A stretch of DNA of 16,660 nt from DAOMOD01 sp964526035. Lineage in GTDB: Bacteria > Pseudomonadota > Gammaproteobacteria > Xanthomonadales > BPKI01. The notes beneath the pieces were generated by a model. That model was not told where the DNA came from, ran no database searches, and saw nothing but the letters and a program-made list of their open reading frames with translations. How positions within the stretch are numbered: position 1 is the first letter of the stretch; every line of letters begins with the position of its first letter. The translations under genes were made by a program, and so were the position numbers. The stretch covers positions 1-16,660 of the forward strand of contig CAZGKE010000068.1 in NCBI GenBank assembly GCA_964526035.1, in the 5' to 3' direction. Of the stretch, positions 1-7,438 are shown one piece after another.

Positions 1-812
1 ACGCTCTTGACCGTCTGCATCACCGGTGTGATGCCCTGCGTGGTGGCCACCCAGGACACCACGATGCGCGCACGCGGAATGCCGCGCGATTGCGCCGCCG
101 CCTCCTGCGAATTGATCAGCTGGCGCAGCGGCTCCAGTGCGCAGGCGGTCGCGGCCGGCAGCAGCGGCTCGGTGCTCTGGCCGCCCACGCACAGCGGGCT
201 GGTGCGCTTGCCGAGGAAGTAGGTCTGGTCGGACGTCGCGTCGTTGCCGCGTGCGTCGCGCACGCCGTTGGTGACCACCACCATGTAGGAGGTGAGCTGC
301 TTCAGCGGCGCGGTGGGAATGATGGCGAGCGTTCGTCCGGTGGCATCCGAGGGCGCCAATGCCGTCACGAATTCCAGGCCGGGCGACAGCTCACGGACCA
401 CGCCGGTAACACCTCCGCCGGGACCGGTCAGGGTCACCTCGAACACGCGGACCGAGTTGCCGGGCGTGATGCTGGCCGGATTGGGCGCCGCCGAAAACGA
501 GGTGGTCCAGGGCGCCACCGTCGAGAACCCGTCGAGGCGATTGAGCGACAGCAGCGGATCCGCCGGATTGTTCGGGTTGGAGCCGGGGATGTTCAGCGTC
601 AGGTCGGTCGTACCCGAGAGCAGCAGGTTGGTGGGAAACGGCACCACGCCCATCGACGGGTCGAATCGGGCGGTGATGACGGCCGTCACCAGTGAACCGT
701 CCATGTTGGTGGCCGGCGGTGCGGGAACGGCGCGAGGTGCGTTGCTGCTGCTGCTGCAGGCCGCCAGAAACAGGGAAGACAATGCGACAGCAAGAATCGG
801 TCGGGACAGCAT
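1..812 (-). CDS. Lipase-like surface lipoprotein, VolA / Lipase_bact_N family (5' part, truncated by window edge)
   Basis: About 270 codons are visible and the 3' part lies off the left edge. The protein starts with a lipoprotein signal peptide: positive start (MLSRP), hydrophobic core, then lipobox LAAC with the lipidated Cys at residue 19, followed by a Ser-rich linker. Residues about 45-130 carry the hallmark of the bacterial virulence-factor lipase N-terminal family: FDP at 50-52, PFPTNLLLSG near 58-67, LDGFSTVAPW at 93-102, then VRVFEV. Near 169-190 comes LKQLTSYMVVVTNGVRD, typical of the same family. Members such as Vibrio VolA are outer-membrane lysophospholipases or lipases that release fatty acids for uptake. 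The catalytic GxSxG region would lie in the missing part, so activity cannot be judged. The start at 812 is chosen because the signal peptide follows directly and AGGA lies 7 nt upstream. Family call fairly sure; substrate unknown. Confidence 0.78.
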   Translation of the reverse strand, partial: MLSRPILAVALSSLFLAACSSSSNAPRAVPAPPATNMDGSLVTAVITARFDPSMGVVPFPTNLLLSGTTDLTLNIPGSNPNNPADPLLSLNRLDGFSTVAPWTTSFSAAPNPASITPGNSVRVFEVTLTGPGGGVTGVVRELSPGLEFVTALAPSDATGRTLAIIPTAPLKQLTSYMVVVTNGVRDARGNDATSDQTYFLGKRTSPLCVGGQSTEPLLPAATACALEPLRQLINSQEAAAQSRGIPRARIVVSWVATTQGITPVMQTVKS

Positions 813-856
813 GATGGAGTCCTACTTGGAGGAATCGGAATGGCGAAGCCGCGCCT

Positions 857-886
857 ATCATAGGGACTGCTGAAACCTAATGGCAA
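857..886 (-). promoter_or_regulatory. Candidate sigma70-type promoter of the lipase lipoprotein gene
   Basis: On the minus strand, TTGCCA (plus-strand 881-886; 5 of 6 to TTGACA) and TATGAT (857-862; 5 of 6 to TATAAT) are separated by 18 nt. Transcription would begin near 850, giving a leader of about 38 nt before the ATG at 812. It lies in the 126-nt gap after the SDR gene on the same strand, so the lipase gene probably has its own promoter. Found by eye only. Confidence 0.5.
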
Positions 887-906
887 TGAAAATCCCGGCG
901 CAGAAT

Positions 907-934
907 TGCAGTGCAAACAACATGTTGCACTGCA
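907..934. promoter_or_regulatory. 10-bp perfect inverted repeat (operator or weak terminator)
   Basis: Arms TGCAGTGCAA (907-916) and TTGCACTGCA (925-934) are perfect inverted copies around the 8-nt spacer ACAACATG. The element lies 4 nt beyond the SDR stop codon and 20 nt upstream of the candidate -35 box of the lipase gene. As RNA it could fold into a hairpin, but no U-tract follows on the minus strand, so an intrinsic terminator is unconvincing. The size and symmetry fit a binding site for a dimeric regulator, for instance TetR-type. No regulator gene is nearby. Confidence 0.5.
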
Positions 935-938
935 CCAT

Positions 939-1838
939 TCAGATTTTGTCCCCCGGAACATACGCAGTGGTACGGTTTTCGAAGTCCGCCGCAGTCGGTT
1001 GAAAGGCCCGCGGACGCCATCCGGGCAGAAGACGGGCGTCATCGTCAACGGCGATCAGGTCGACCGACAGGCGCGCGATGGCACCGCGGCGGCCCGGCAA
1101 CAGCAGTTTCAGGAGCGGCGTGGGCAGCGGCAGCGGCAGGCAGCGCCCTACCGCAACACGCACCGCGCGCCGCAGCATGACTGCGAAAGAAAGGCGCTCA
1201 CCGCCACCTGCGTCGAAACGGTGGCCGTCGAGTTCCGGACGGTCGATGCACGCGATCATCAGCACCGCGAGATCGTCGGCATGTACTGGCTGACGCAGAC
1301 CGCGCGCCGGCCACGGCAGCGGCAACAGCCGCCAGCGTCGCACCCGTGCGAGCAGCGGCGTCAGGCTGCTGTCGCGACCGCAGCCGTAGATCAGGGTCGG
1401 CCGCAACAACACCAGTGTTGCACCATGACGTCGACATGCCGCGCGCAGCTTGGCCTCGGCCGCTGCCAGACGCACAGCGAGCGCGCGCTCGGCGGGATCC
1501 GGTGACGACGACTTGCTTCCGACACTGGTCGATGAAAGCGCGATCACCTGACGCAGCGCATCTGGCCAATGTCGGTCGAGTGCGTCGGCAAGTGCGTCCA
1601 GCGGGCCGGCGGAAAGCAGGCCATCGATCGGCAAGTCAGCGGGCCAGTCCTGCTCAAGCGCGCCCTGGTGCCAGTGCAATTGAGGGTGCGCCGCAATCGC
1701 CTGCGGACGCGGGCGACGGCTCAGTGCGACGAGGTCGTAGCCACTCTGCAGCAGACGCGGCACGAGGAAATAGCCGACTTGCCCGCTGGCGCCGGTCACG
1801 CCGATTCGCCGCAATGCATTCGCGCTCTGTGCAGACAT
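939..1838 (-). CDS. NAD(P)-binding extended SDR / NAD-dependent epimerase-dehydratase family protein
   Basis: A 299-residue Rossmann-fold protein. The glycine-rich nucleotide-binding motif TGASGQVG is at residues 15-22, after a short N-terminal extension. Further family marks are ALSSTSVG near 100-107 (the catalytic Ser/Thr strand), LRPTLIYG near 145-152, and the HADDLAVLMIACI segment typical of epimerase-like SDRs. The catalytic YxxxK pair expected after the SSTS segment is not visible; the aligned stretch reads LAVRLAAAEAKL. It may therefore be an atypical SDR that binds NAD(P) without classical catalysis. The Met giving MSAQSANALRRIGVTG was chosen over an upstream Met because it places the nucleotide-binding strand at the usual depth; no good ribosome-binding site is seen for either. 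It is divergent from the transporter gene with a 78-nt gap. Substrate unknown. Confidence 0.8.
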   Translation of the reverse strand: MSAQSANALRRIGVTGASGQVGYFLVPRLLQSGYDLVALSRRPRPQAIAAHPQLHWHQGALEQDWPADLPIDGLLSAGPLDALADALDRHWPDALRQVIALSSTSVGSKSSSPDPAERALAVRLAAAEAKLRAACRRHGATLVLLRPTLIYGCGRDSSLTPLLARVRRWRLLPLPWPARGLRQPVHADDLAVLMIACIDRPELDGHRFDAGGGERLSFAVMLRRAVRVAVGRCLPLPLPTPLLKLLLPGRRGAIARLSVDLIAVDDDARLLPGWRPRAFQPTAADFENRTTAYVPGDKI

Positions 1839-1916
1839 GCGCGCATGGTACGCGGCTTGATCGCCGCGGCGGCTTCTGGCCAACTCCGCGGCTGACCGTC
1901 AAAGCATCGCCCCGAA

Positions 1917-3293
1917 ATGAGCATCGACGTCGCGAAACTGATCGCCGGCCCGCTGGCCGCCCTTGTCGCATTCATGTGGGCGCAGCACGCGGGCCTGGCA
2001 CCCGCTGCAGCCATCACGCTTGCCATCACTCTGTGGTGCGCGCTGTGGTGGATCACCGAGCCGGTGGCCATCCCGGTCACGGCGCTGCTGCCGCTGGCGC
2101 TGCTTCCAGTGGCCGGCGTGCTGACCCCGGTGCAGGTGGCGCAGGCCTATGGCAACGAGCTCATCCTGCTGCTGGCCGGCGGCTTCATGCTGTCGACGGC
2201 GATGGCGCGTTCCGGCGCGCATCGACGCCTGGCGCTGTACATGGTGCGCCTGTGCGGCCGGCACTCGGCGCGCGGCCTGCTGCTCGGCTTCGTGCTGGCC
2301 GCCGGCATGCTCAGCATGTGGATCTCCAACACCGCCACCACGCTGATGCTGCTGCCGATTGCGCTTGCGGTGCTCGACGGCCACCCGAAGCGCGCGCTGC
2401 TGGCCGCGCCGCTGATTCTCGGCGTCGCCTACGGCGCCAACATCGGCGGGCTGGGCACACCCATCGGCACACCGCCCAACCTGATCTTCATGCAGGTCTA
2501 CGAGCAGACCACCGGCATCCGCATCGGCTTTCTCGAATGGATGCGCTGGGGCGTGCCCATCCTCATCGTGTTCCTGCCGCTGACCGCATTCTGGCTGGCG
2601 CGGGGGCTGGGCGACGTGGGCTCGACCGACCTGCCGCATCCCGGCCCTTGGCGCAGTGCCGAAAGGCGCGTACTGGCGGTGTTCGGCGTGGTGGCGCTGG
2701 CGTGGGTGACGCGCGGCGAGCCGTTCGGCGGCTGGAGCGCCTGGCTGGGTTTGCCCGGCGCCAACGACGCCGCGGTTGCGCTGCTCGGCGTGGTGCTGCT
2801 GTGCGTGCTGTCCGACCGCGACGGCAAGCGACTGCTTGACTGGGACACCTGCTCGCGCATTCCCTGGGGCGCATTGGTGCTGTTCGGCGGCGGCATCGCC
2901 ATCGCCACCGCCTTCACCGCTTCCGGACTGAGCGACATCGTCGCCGCCCATCTCACCGGTCTGCAGGGACTGCATACGCTGCTGGTGATCGTGCTGGTCT
3001 GCAGCGGCATGATCTTCCTCACCGAACTCACCAGCAACACCGCGTCGGCGGCGCTGGTGATGCCGATCCTGGCCGCCGCCGCACTCGCCACCGGCGTCGA
3101 TCCGGCGCTGTTCATGCTGCCCGCCGCACTTGCCGCCACCTGCGCCTTCATGCTGCCGGTGGGCACCGCGCCCAACGCGATTGCCTACGGCTCCGGAGAA
3201 GTGCCGGCGAAACGCATGCTGCGCGAAGGATTCGCGCTCAACCTGTTCGGCATCGTGCTGCTCAGCCTGGCGAGCTATTGGCTGGTGCTGTGA
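1917..3293 (+). CDS. DASS/SLC13 family sodium-coupled anion (dicarboxylate-type) transporter
   Basis: A 458-residue polytopic inner-membrane protein, a usual length for the divalent anion:Na+ symporter family (VcINDY type). Both family signature motifs are present: SNT at residues 137-139 within MWISNTATT, and the second SNT at 373-375 within LTSNTASAA. Each lies at a helix hairpin tip that binds substrate carboxylates. The sodium-site segments are also clear: GTPIGTPPN at 180-188 and PVGTAPNAIAYGSG from 414. The N-terminus holds the conserved WWITEPVAIPVTALLP segment. Substrate is probably a C4-dicarboxylate or related anion, but citrate or sulfate cannot be excluded from sequence. The ATG at 1917 begins the first membrane helix region directly; upstream AT content and a Shine-Dalgarno signal are poor. 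It stands alone on its strand and converges on tsaB with a 54-nt gap that contains no clear terminator. Confidence 0.92.
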   Translation: MSIDVAKLIAGPLAALVAFMWAQHAGLAPAAAITLAITLWCALWWITEPVAIPVTALLPLALLPVAGVLTPVQVAQAYGNELILLLAGGFMLSTAMARSGAHRRLALYMVRLCGRHSARGLLLGFVLAAGMLSMWISNTATTLMLLPIALAVLDGHPKRALLAAPLILGVAYGANIGGLGTPIGTPPNLIFMQVYEQTTGIRIGFLEWMRWGVPILIVFLPLTAFWLARGLGDVGSTDLPHPGPWRSAERRVLAVFGVVALAWVTRGEPFGGWSAWLGLPGANDAAVALLGVVLLCVLSDRDGKRLLDWDTCSRIPWGALVLFGGGIAIATAFTASGLSDIVAAHLTGLQGLHTLLVIVLVCSGMIFLTELTSNTASAALVMPILAAAALATGVDPALFMLPAALAATCAFMLPVGTAPNAIAYGSGEVPAKRMLREGFALNLFGIVLLSLASYWLVL

Positions 3294-3347
3294 AACGGCC
3301 GAACACGTTCTTTCACGGCACGCGCGAGCCGGTGTCGAGAGTGCCCG

Positions 3348-4049
3348 CTACCGCTTGCCGCGTTCGGCTTCGGTGAGCGCGACCTTGTCGCGCAGATAGA
3401 CCGGGCGCAGCGATTCCAGCGCAGCGCAGCGCCCGGCGGCGAACTCGTGCACCGCAAGCCGCGCCACCGCGACGGCCGACGGCGTGCTCTCCGCGGCGGC
3501 GACGAAACGCCGCGTGCCCAACGCAATCGCGATGCGCATGCGGTAGGCGCCAAGGCCGCTGCCCGCCACCAGCAGCGTCTCACCTTCGGGCACATCCAGT
3601 GAGTCGGGCGAACTGAGGAACTCCTCGCCCAGCCCAGCCAGGCGGTCACCGCCAGCAAACGCAAATGCACCGCCATAGACCTCGTTCATGCGTGCGTCGA
3701 TCAGCGCAAGCACCGAAGTTCCGGGGGTTGCCGCGCTGTCTTCGACCGCCTGCAGCGCCAGTGCCGCCAGCGTCGATACCGCTACTGCGGGACGGTCGAG
3801 ACCAAGCGCCAGACCCTGCGCCACTGCCAGACCGAAGCGCACCCCGGTGAAGGCTCCCGGACCGCGGCTGACGGCGATGCCGTCGATGCCGCTGCGGCTC
3901 ATGCCGCAGTCAGCCAGCAGGGCTTCCACCGCAGGCAGCAGGAACGCACTCTGCTTCTCGCCGGCGTTGCGTCGCTCGCGAACGCCGGTCGCGGTCAGCA
4001 GTGCGACGCTGGCCGCTTCGGTGGCGCACTCGATGGAGAGGATGTTCAT
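3348..4049 (-). CDS. tsaB: tRNA threonylcarbamoyladenosine biosynthesis protein TsaB
   Basis: A 233-residue ASKHA-fold protein, close to the E. coli length. TsaB partners with TsaD and TsaE to transfer the threonylcarbamoyl group to A37 of ANN-decoding tRNAs (t6A modification) in the cytoplasm. Diagnostic features are the N-terminal MNILSIECATEAASVALL strand and the VSRGPGAFTGVRFGLAVAQGLA segment around residues 60-81, the TsaB form of the GPGSFTGLR motif. LALIDARMNEVYGGAF follows in mid-protein, and the C-terminal LRPVYLRDKVALTEAER is also typical. The start at 4049 is chosen because MNILSIE is the conserved N-terminus; an in-frame Met 13 codons upstream would add a tail not seen in the family. 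No good Shine-Dalgarno is visible. It lies 54 nt downstream of the membrane-protein gene on the same strand and may be co-transcribed with it. Confidence 0.95.
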   Translation of the reverse strand: MNILSIECATEAASVALLTATGVRERRNAGEKQSAFLLPAVEALLADCGMSRSGIDGIAVSRGPGAFTGVRFGLAVAQGLALGLDRPAVAVSTLAALALQAVEDSAATPGTSVLALIDARMNEVYGGAFAFAGGDRLAGLGEEFLSSPDSLDVPEGETLLVAGSGLGAYRMRIAIALGTRRFVAAAESTPSAVAVARLAVHEFAAGRCAALESLRPVYLRDKVALTEAERGKR

Positions 4050-4103
4050 CGGTGCATGGTCAGGCAAGCAGCGCGCAGCGACAAGCACGGACTGCGGACC
4101 CGT

Positions 4104-5873
4104 CTATTCGGGCCAAGGTGCCTCGCAGCCTGCATGGCAGATGACCTGGCCGGACTCGATTCCGACGATTGCGCCAACCTGCGAGGGATCGCCAAGCTGC
4201 GCGAACCCGCCATGGGTCGGCGCAGCTTCCAGCCGGTCGCGGACCAGGATGCCCCGCGCCACGTTGTCCCGGTCCAGCACCAGCAGTCGCTGCGGCAGCC
4301 CATCGCTGGCGTCCTTCGGCCAGCGCACCCGCAGTTTCAGCGCGGCGCGTCCCTCCTCAAGACGGTTCGCGATCACCTGCGCGTCGATGTCGGCCTCGCC
4401 GGAGCGTTCACGCTCAGCCTGCGCCGGCGATACCCGCTGGCCCTGTGCCCGCGCTTCCGGCCAACGGAACATGGAAACCCCGGCTGCCCTGACGGCAGGC
4501 AGCCCGGCGACGACTTCCTCGAAGAGGGTTTCGCCGCTGCCGCTGCCGGCATCAACCACGCCCGCGGCGATCCCGGTGGCCTGGTTCAACACCGACTGCT
4601 GCACCAGCCGGCCCCAGATCTGATACCCGGCTGTGGTGGCGTGCCCGAAGAACAGCACCAGGGCAACCAGCGGCAGCACCACGCCGAGGCGCCAGTTGCG
4701 CAGCTTCGACGGTGCACCGCCCAACGCGATCCAGGCCACGCCCAGCCAGAGCAGGCTCGACCAGGGCATGTAGCGATGCGCGAAGACCTGGCTGGGGTGG
4801 GCCTCGAAGTAGCCCAGTCGGCTCAGCGCGACGATGCCCGCCACGCCCATGGCGAACGAGGCGATGGCAATACCGGTCAGTCGAAGGCTGCCGGCATCAC
4901 CCCGGCGCCAGGCATCGAAGGCAGCCCACGCCACGTAGGCCATCGCCGCAAAGCCGAGCCACGCCACATGGCCGTGTTCGCGGCGGATGTCACCGAATTG
5001 CGCGTGGTACAGGTCGGCCAATGGGCTGAACAGGTTGCGCACGCCGTCGTCCATCGCCCGCCCGCTGCCCGGCACCAGCGCCACCTCGAACAGGTGGACC
5101 GGCAGCGACGACAGCCAGACGGCCGCCAGCGCCAGGTTGGACGACAGCCGCAGGGTGAGCACGCTGCCCACTCCGGCACTACCCGGCAGCATGAAATAGA
5201 TGATCAGCGTCGCCACCATCGCTGCGCACACGATGGCCGCGGGCCGGTATTGCCGTTGCACCAGGAGCAGCAGCACCATGGCCGCAAAGGCCGCGAGGCC
5301 GGGACCAAAACTGAAGGTCGCGACGAAGCACAGCACGCAGGCAAGACCAAGCCTCCACGCAGCCGACGGCCGCGCCGCGAGCAGGTAGCTGGCGCCGGCG
5401 AGGCAGGCTGTCAGCAGGTAGGCATGAACCGACTCGTTGCCGTGCAGCAGCGTGCGCGAACTGCCCAGCCAGAACGTCGCGAATGCGGCCATCGCCACTG
5501 CCGCAGCTTGGGCCACCATGCCGGCCGCGCGGTCGCGCCATGCAGCCAAGGCCAGCAGCACGCATGTGACCAATGCCATCAGAGCGCCCACCGCCAGCTG
5601 CAGGAGCTGGTTACCTTCCAGCCAGCGCAGTTCAGCCACACGCACCAGACCCGGAAACACCGGGCGGTGTCCGTTCTCCAGGGCCAGCACATCGAACGGG
5701 AACGGCTTCTCCAGGTAGATTCTGTAAAGCCGCCACTGGTCGGCGTACGCCTCCCGCCACCCATTCTGTTGAATGCCAAGCAGACCGGTGAACACGAAGT
5801 CCAACGCCCACAGAAGCAGAACTGCGGCAACCGCCAGCGCGGCGACGTATCGAGTCTTGTGGAATGAACTCAT
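4104..5873 (-). CDS. Polytopic inner-membrane protein of unknown function with GT-C-like topology and soluble C-terminal domain
   Basis: A 589-residue protein I cannot assign to a characterised family. A first membrane helix (about residues 9-33) is followed by a loop of about 55 residues with aromatic and charged residues, including ENGHRPVFP from residue 66. Roughly ten further hydrophobic helices run to about residue 430. The last 150 or so residues are hydrophilic and end with a CxxxC pair (Cys579, Cys583), suggesting a periplasmic domain with a possible disulfide. One helix followed by a large conserved loop and then many helices resembles GT-C membrane glycosyltransferases or polysaccharide polymerases, but no catalytic motif confirms this. 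The start MSSFHKTRYVAAL is chosen because it leads directly into the first helix; the upstream in-frame Met would add a Cys/Arg-rich tail. tsaB follows 54 nt downstream. The coding call is certain, the function is not. Confidence 0.8.
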   Translation of the reverse strand: MSSFHKTRYVAALAVAAVLLLWALDFVFTGLLGIQQNGWREAYADQWRLYRIYLEKPFPFDVLALENGHRPVFPGLVRVAELRWLEGNQLLQLAVGALMALVTCVLLALAAWRDRAAGMVAQAAAVAMAAFATFWLGSSRTLLHGNESVHAYLLTACLAGASYLLAARPSAAWRLGLACVLCFVATFSFGPGLAAFAAMVLLLLVQRQYRPAAIVCAAMVATLIIYFMLPGSAGVGSVLTLRLSSNLALAAVWLSSLPVHLFEVALVPGSGRAMDDGVRNLFSPLADLYHAQFGDIRREHGHVAWLGFAAMAYVAWAAFDAWRRGDAGSLRLTGIAIASFAMGVAGIVALSRLGYFEAHPSQVFAHRYMPWSSLLWLGVAWIALGGAPSKLRNWRLGVVLPLVALVLFFGHATTAGYQIWGRLVQQSVLNQATGIAAGVVDAGSGSGETLFEEVVAGLPAVRAAGVSMFRWPEARAQGQRVSPAQAERERSGEADIDAQVIANRLEEGRAALKLRVRWPKDASDGLPQRLLVLDRDNVARGILVRDRLEAAPTHGGFAQLGDPSQVGAIVGIESGQVICHAGCEAPWPE

Positions 5874-6235
5874 CTGATCGAATTTTGGGCAGTGGCGCAG
5901 CACGTGTATCGGATCAGTCTGGATCCTCGTATCGCGCGCAAACCGTGACGCAGAGCATCGACTACCACGGTTGCATCGATATGTCATGGCGGGCCGCGTG
6001 GAGAGCGCCCTGAAGTGCGATCACGTCGAAAAGGACAATGCCGATGCTGCGTCGACCCGCATGAACGCGCGCTTCAGCGCGCGCTTCGTGCCGGCGCCAC
6101 CGGGTCGCATGAGCTACGGGAAACAGCCAACACTGGACGAACCCCGCAAGTTCTGATTTGCTGCCCCTCCTGTCAGTCGATCATTGTCGAGTGCGCCACA
6201 GCCCCGGGTTGCGGCGCGTTATTTGGGGGGAAACC
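5874..6235. other. Intergenic region between divergent genes; no convincing gene
   Basis: These 362 nt separate the divergent membrane-protein and response-regulator genes and should carry both promoters. I could not identify a convincing -35/-10 pair for either. A 61-codon open frame at 5971-6156 has no recognisable features and is not called. A compact GC hairpin at 6067-6082 is listed separately. Confidence 0.5.
6067..6082. repeat. Short GC hairpin (GCGCGC stem, TTCA loop) in intergenic region
   Basis: GCGCGC at 6067-6072 can pair with GCGCGC at 6077-6082 around a TTCA tetraloop. The 9-nt unit GCGCGCTTC also occurs twice in tandem here with AGC between. There is no T-run after it on either strand, so it is not a standard intrinsic terminator. 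Function unknown. Confidence 0.3.
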
Positions 6236-7381
6236 ATGGCGAACGATGCTTCGCGCCCGGATCATTCGGCGCTGCGCGCGCGTGCCGGCGAGTGGACGCG
6301 CGACCTGCGGGCCTGTCTGGAAGGCGAATGGGATGAGTCCTACGTCGAGGACTTGCATGAGGCGGTGGACCGTCTGGCGATGGATGCGGACGAGGCCGGC
6401 GACGAGGGCACCGAAGCGGCCGCACTGGAGCTGTCGACTTACCTCTGCTCGTTCATCGGACTGGCGGCGGCGCCGACCGAAGCGCAGCGGCGCAAGCTGC
6501 TGACGCTGGCGGCTGCGCTGGAGCCGGATGCAGTGGCGCACACCGAGGCCGCGCCACCGGAGAGCGCAACGACCGTCGAACCCGAGCTCGAAGCGCAGCA
6601 GCGACCGCAGATCTGGTGCGTCAGCAGCGACGGCAGCATCATGGAGGCGCTCGGCCAGGCGCTGGCCGGGCGTGATATTGAACTGGTGGCCAAGGAGCCG
6701 AGCTTCAGCGTCGCCTACGCCATTCCGCGTACCGGCGTTCGCTGCGTGATCGTCGACAACGCTGCGCTCGGCATTCTCCCCGAGCTGCAGAGAGAAACCC
6801 TGCTGCGCCAGGCCACCGACGCGGCGCGGCCCACCTATGTGGCGCTGCTGACCGATTCGCGCACCAGCGAGCGCGTGCGCGCACTGCGTGCAGGCGCCGA
6901 CCATGTGCTCGGCCACGATGGCGACACCAGCGCGCTGGCCACGCGCATCGGTCGCATCCTCGATACGCAGGCGCTCGGTCCGCTGCAGGTGCTGGTGATC
7001 GATGACGATCGCAGCCACACCGCATTCTGCGCCGGCATCCTGCGCCGCGTGGGCATCGATGCCGTGTGCTGCACCGAGAGCCAGACCGCGCTGGCGGAAA
7101 TGCGCAAGCAGCTCCCCGACGTTGTGCTGGTCGACCTGCACATGCCCGGAACCGACGGCTTCGCGCTGACCGAGCGGCTGCTGGAAATTCCGGGGTCGGA
7201 GTTCGTTTCGATCCTGTTCCTGTCCGGCGACGACGAGCCGGAGACGCGCTTCGACGCGCTCACCGCCGGCGGCGACGATTTCCTGGCCAAGCCGATCCAG
7301 CCGCGTCACCTGATACGCGCGGTGGCCGCGCATGGCCGACGTGCCCAACGCCGACGCGCAGCGGCGCGTTTGCGCTATTGA
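6236..7381 (+). CDS. Response regulator with degenerate REC1 and canonical C-terminal REC2, no output domain
   Basis: A 381-residue cytoplasmic signalling protein. Residues 1-95 are an acidic helical region with a loose resemblance to an Hpt domain (His41 in EDLHEAVDRLA), lacking HxLKG. Residues about 125-240 form a receiver-like domain with the acidic pocket lost (VSSDGS where DD is expected), the phospho-acceptor strand kept (VIVDN, Asp174) and no conserved Lys. Residues about 250-370 are a canonical receiver: DDD at 256-258, phospho-acceptor Asp300 in VDLHMPGTDG, Ser330 in FLSG and Lys352 in LAKPI. The protein ends with a short Arg-rich tail. No DNA-binding, GGDEF, EAL or HD-GYP domain follows, although such double-receiver N-termini often precede a GGDEF or EAL domain. 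The ATG at 6236 is preferred over a TTG start 78 nt upstream because a G-run (GGGGGGA) lies 4-5 nt before it. No histidine kinase is adjacent. Confidence 0.88.
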   Translation: MANDASRPDHSALRARAGEWTRDLRACLEGEWDESYVEDLHEAVDRLAMDADEAGDEGTEAAALELSTYLCSFIGLAAAPTEAQRRKLLTLAAALEPDAVAHTEAAPPESATTVEPELEAQQRPQIWCVSSDGSIMEALGQALAGRDIELVAKEPSFSVAYAIPRTGVRCVIVDNAALGILPELQRETLLRQATDAARPTYVALLTDSRTSERVRALRAGADHVLGHDGDTSALATRIGRILDTQALGPLQVLVIDDDRSHTAFCAGILRRVGIDAVCCTESQTALAEMRKQLPDVVLVDLHMPGTDGFALTERLLEIPGSEFVSILFLSGDDEPETRFDALTAGGDDFLAKPIQPRHLIRAVAAHGRRAQRRRAAARLRY

Positions 7382-7417
7382 CCGTGACCGGCAACCTCCC
7401 GCCCGATTCGCGGCTCA

Positions 7418-7438
7418 CCGCGGCTCCTCAGGCCGCGG
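7418..7438. terminator. GC-rich stem-loop at the convergent end of the response-regulator and yoaA genes
   Basis: CCGCGGC (7418-7424) pairs with GCCGCGG (7432-7438) across a 7-nt loop. It overlaps the yoaA stop codon (7428-7430) and lies 36 nt after the response-regulator stop. No U-tract follows on either strand, so it is at best a weak or Rho-assisted terminator or a 3'-end stabilising hairpin. Confidence 0.3.

Noticed and set aside
1899..2975. Open frame of about 358 codons antisense to the DASS transporter
   Set aside because: Its composition is shadow-like (His/Gln/Gly/Arg-rich) and the plus strand holds both SNT motifs.
3294..3347. Possible terminator between the convergent transporter and tsaB genes
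   Set aside because: Only 4-5 bp stems with long loops and no T-run on either strand.
4056..5867. Open frame of about 600 codons on the plus strand opposite the membrane-protein gene
   Set aside because: The translation is low-complexity, rich in His, Gln, Arg and Gly, with no motif; the minus strand encodes well-formed membrane helices.
5971..6156. 61-codon plus-strand frame between the membrane-protein and response-regulator genes
   Set aside because: No ribosome-binding site, domain or membrane segment; it also spans the GC hairpin.
6173..7348. Long open frame (about 390 codons) antisense to the response regulator
   Set aside because: It mirrors the sense gene's codon pattern in GC-rich DNA and its His/Gln/Arg-rich translation has no domain; the sense strand has clear receiver motifs.
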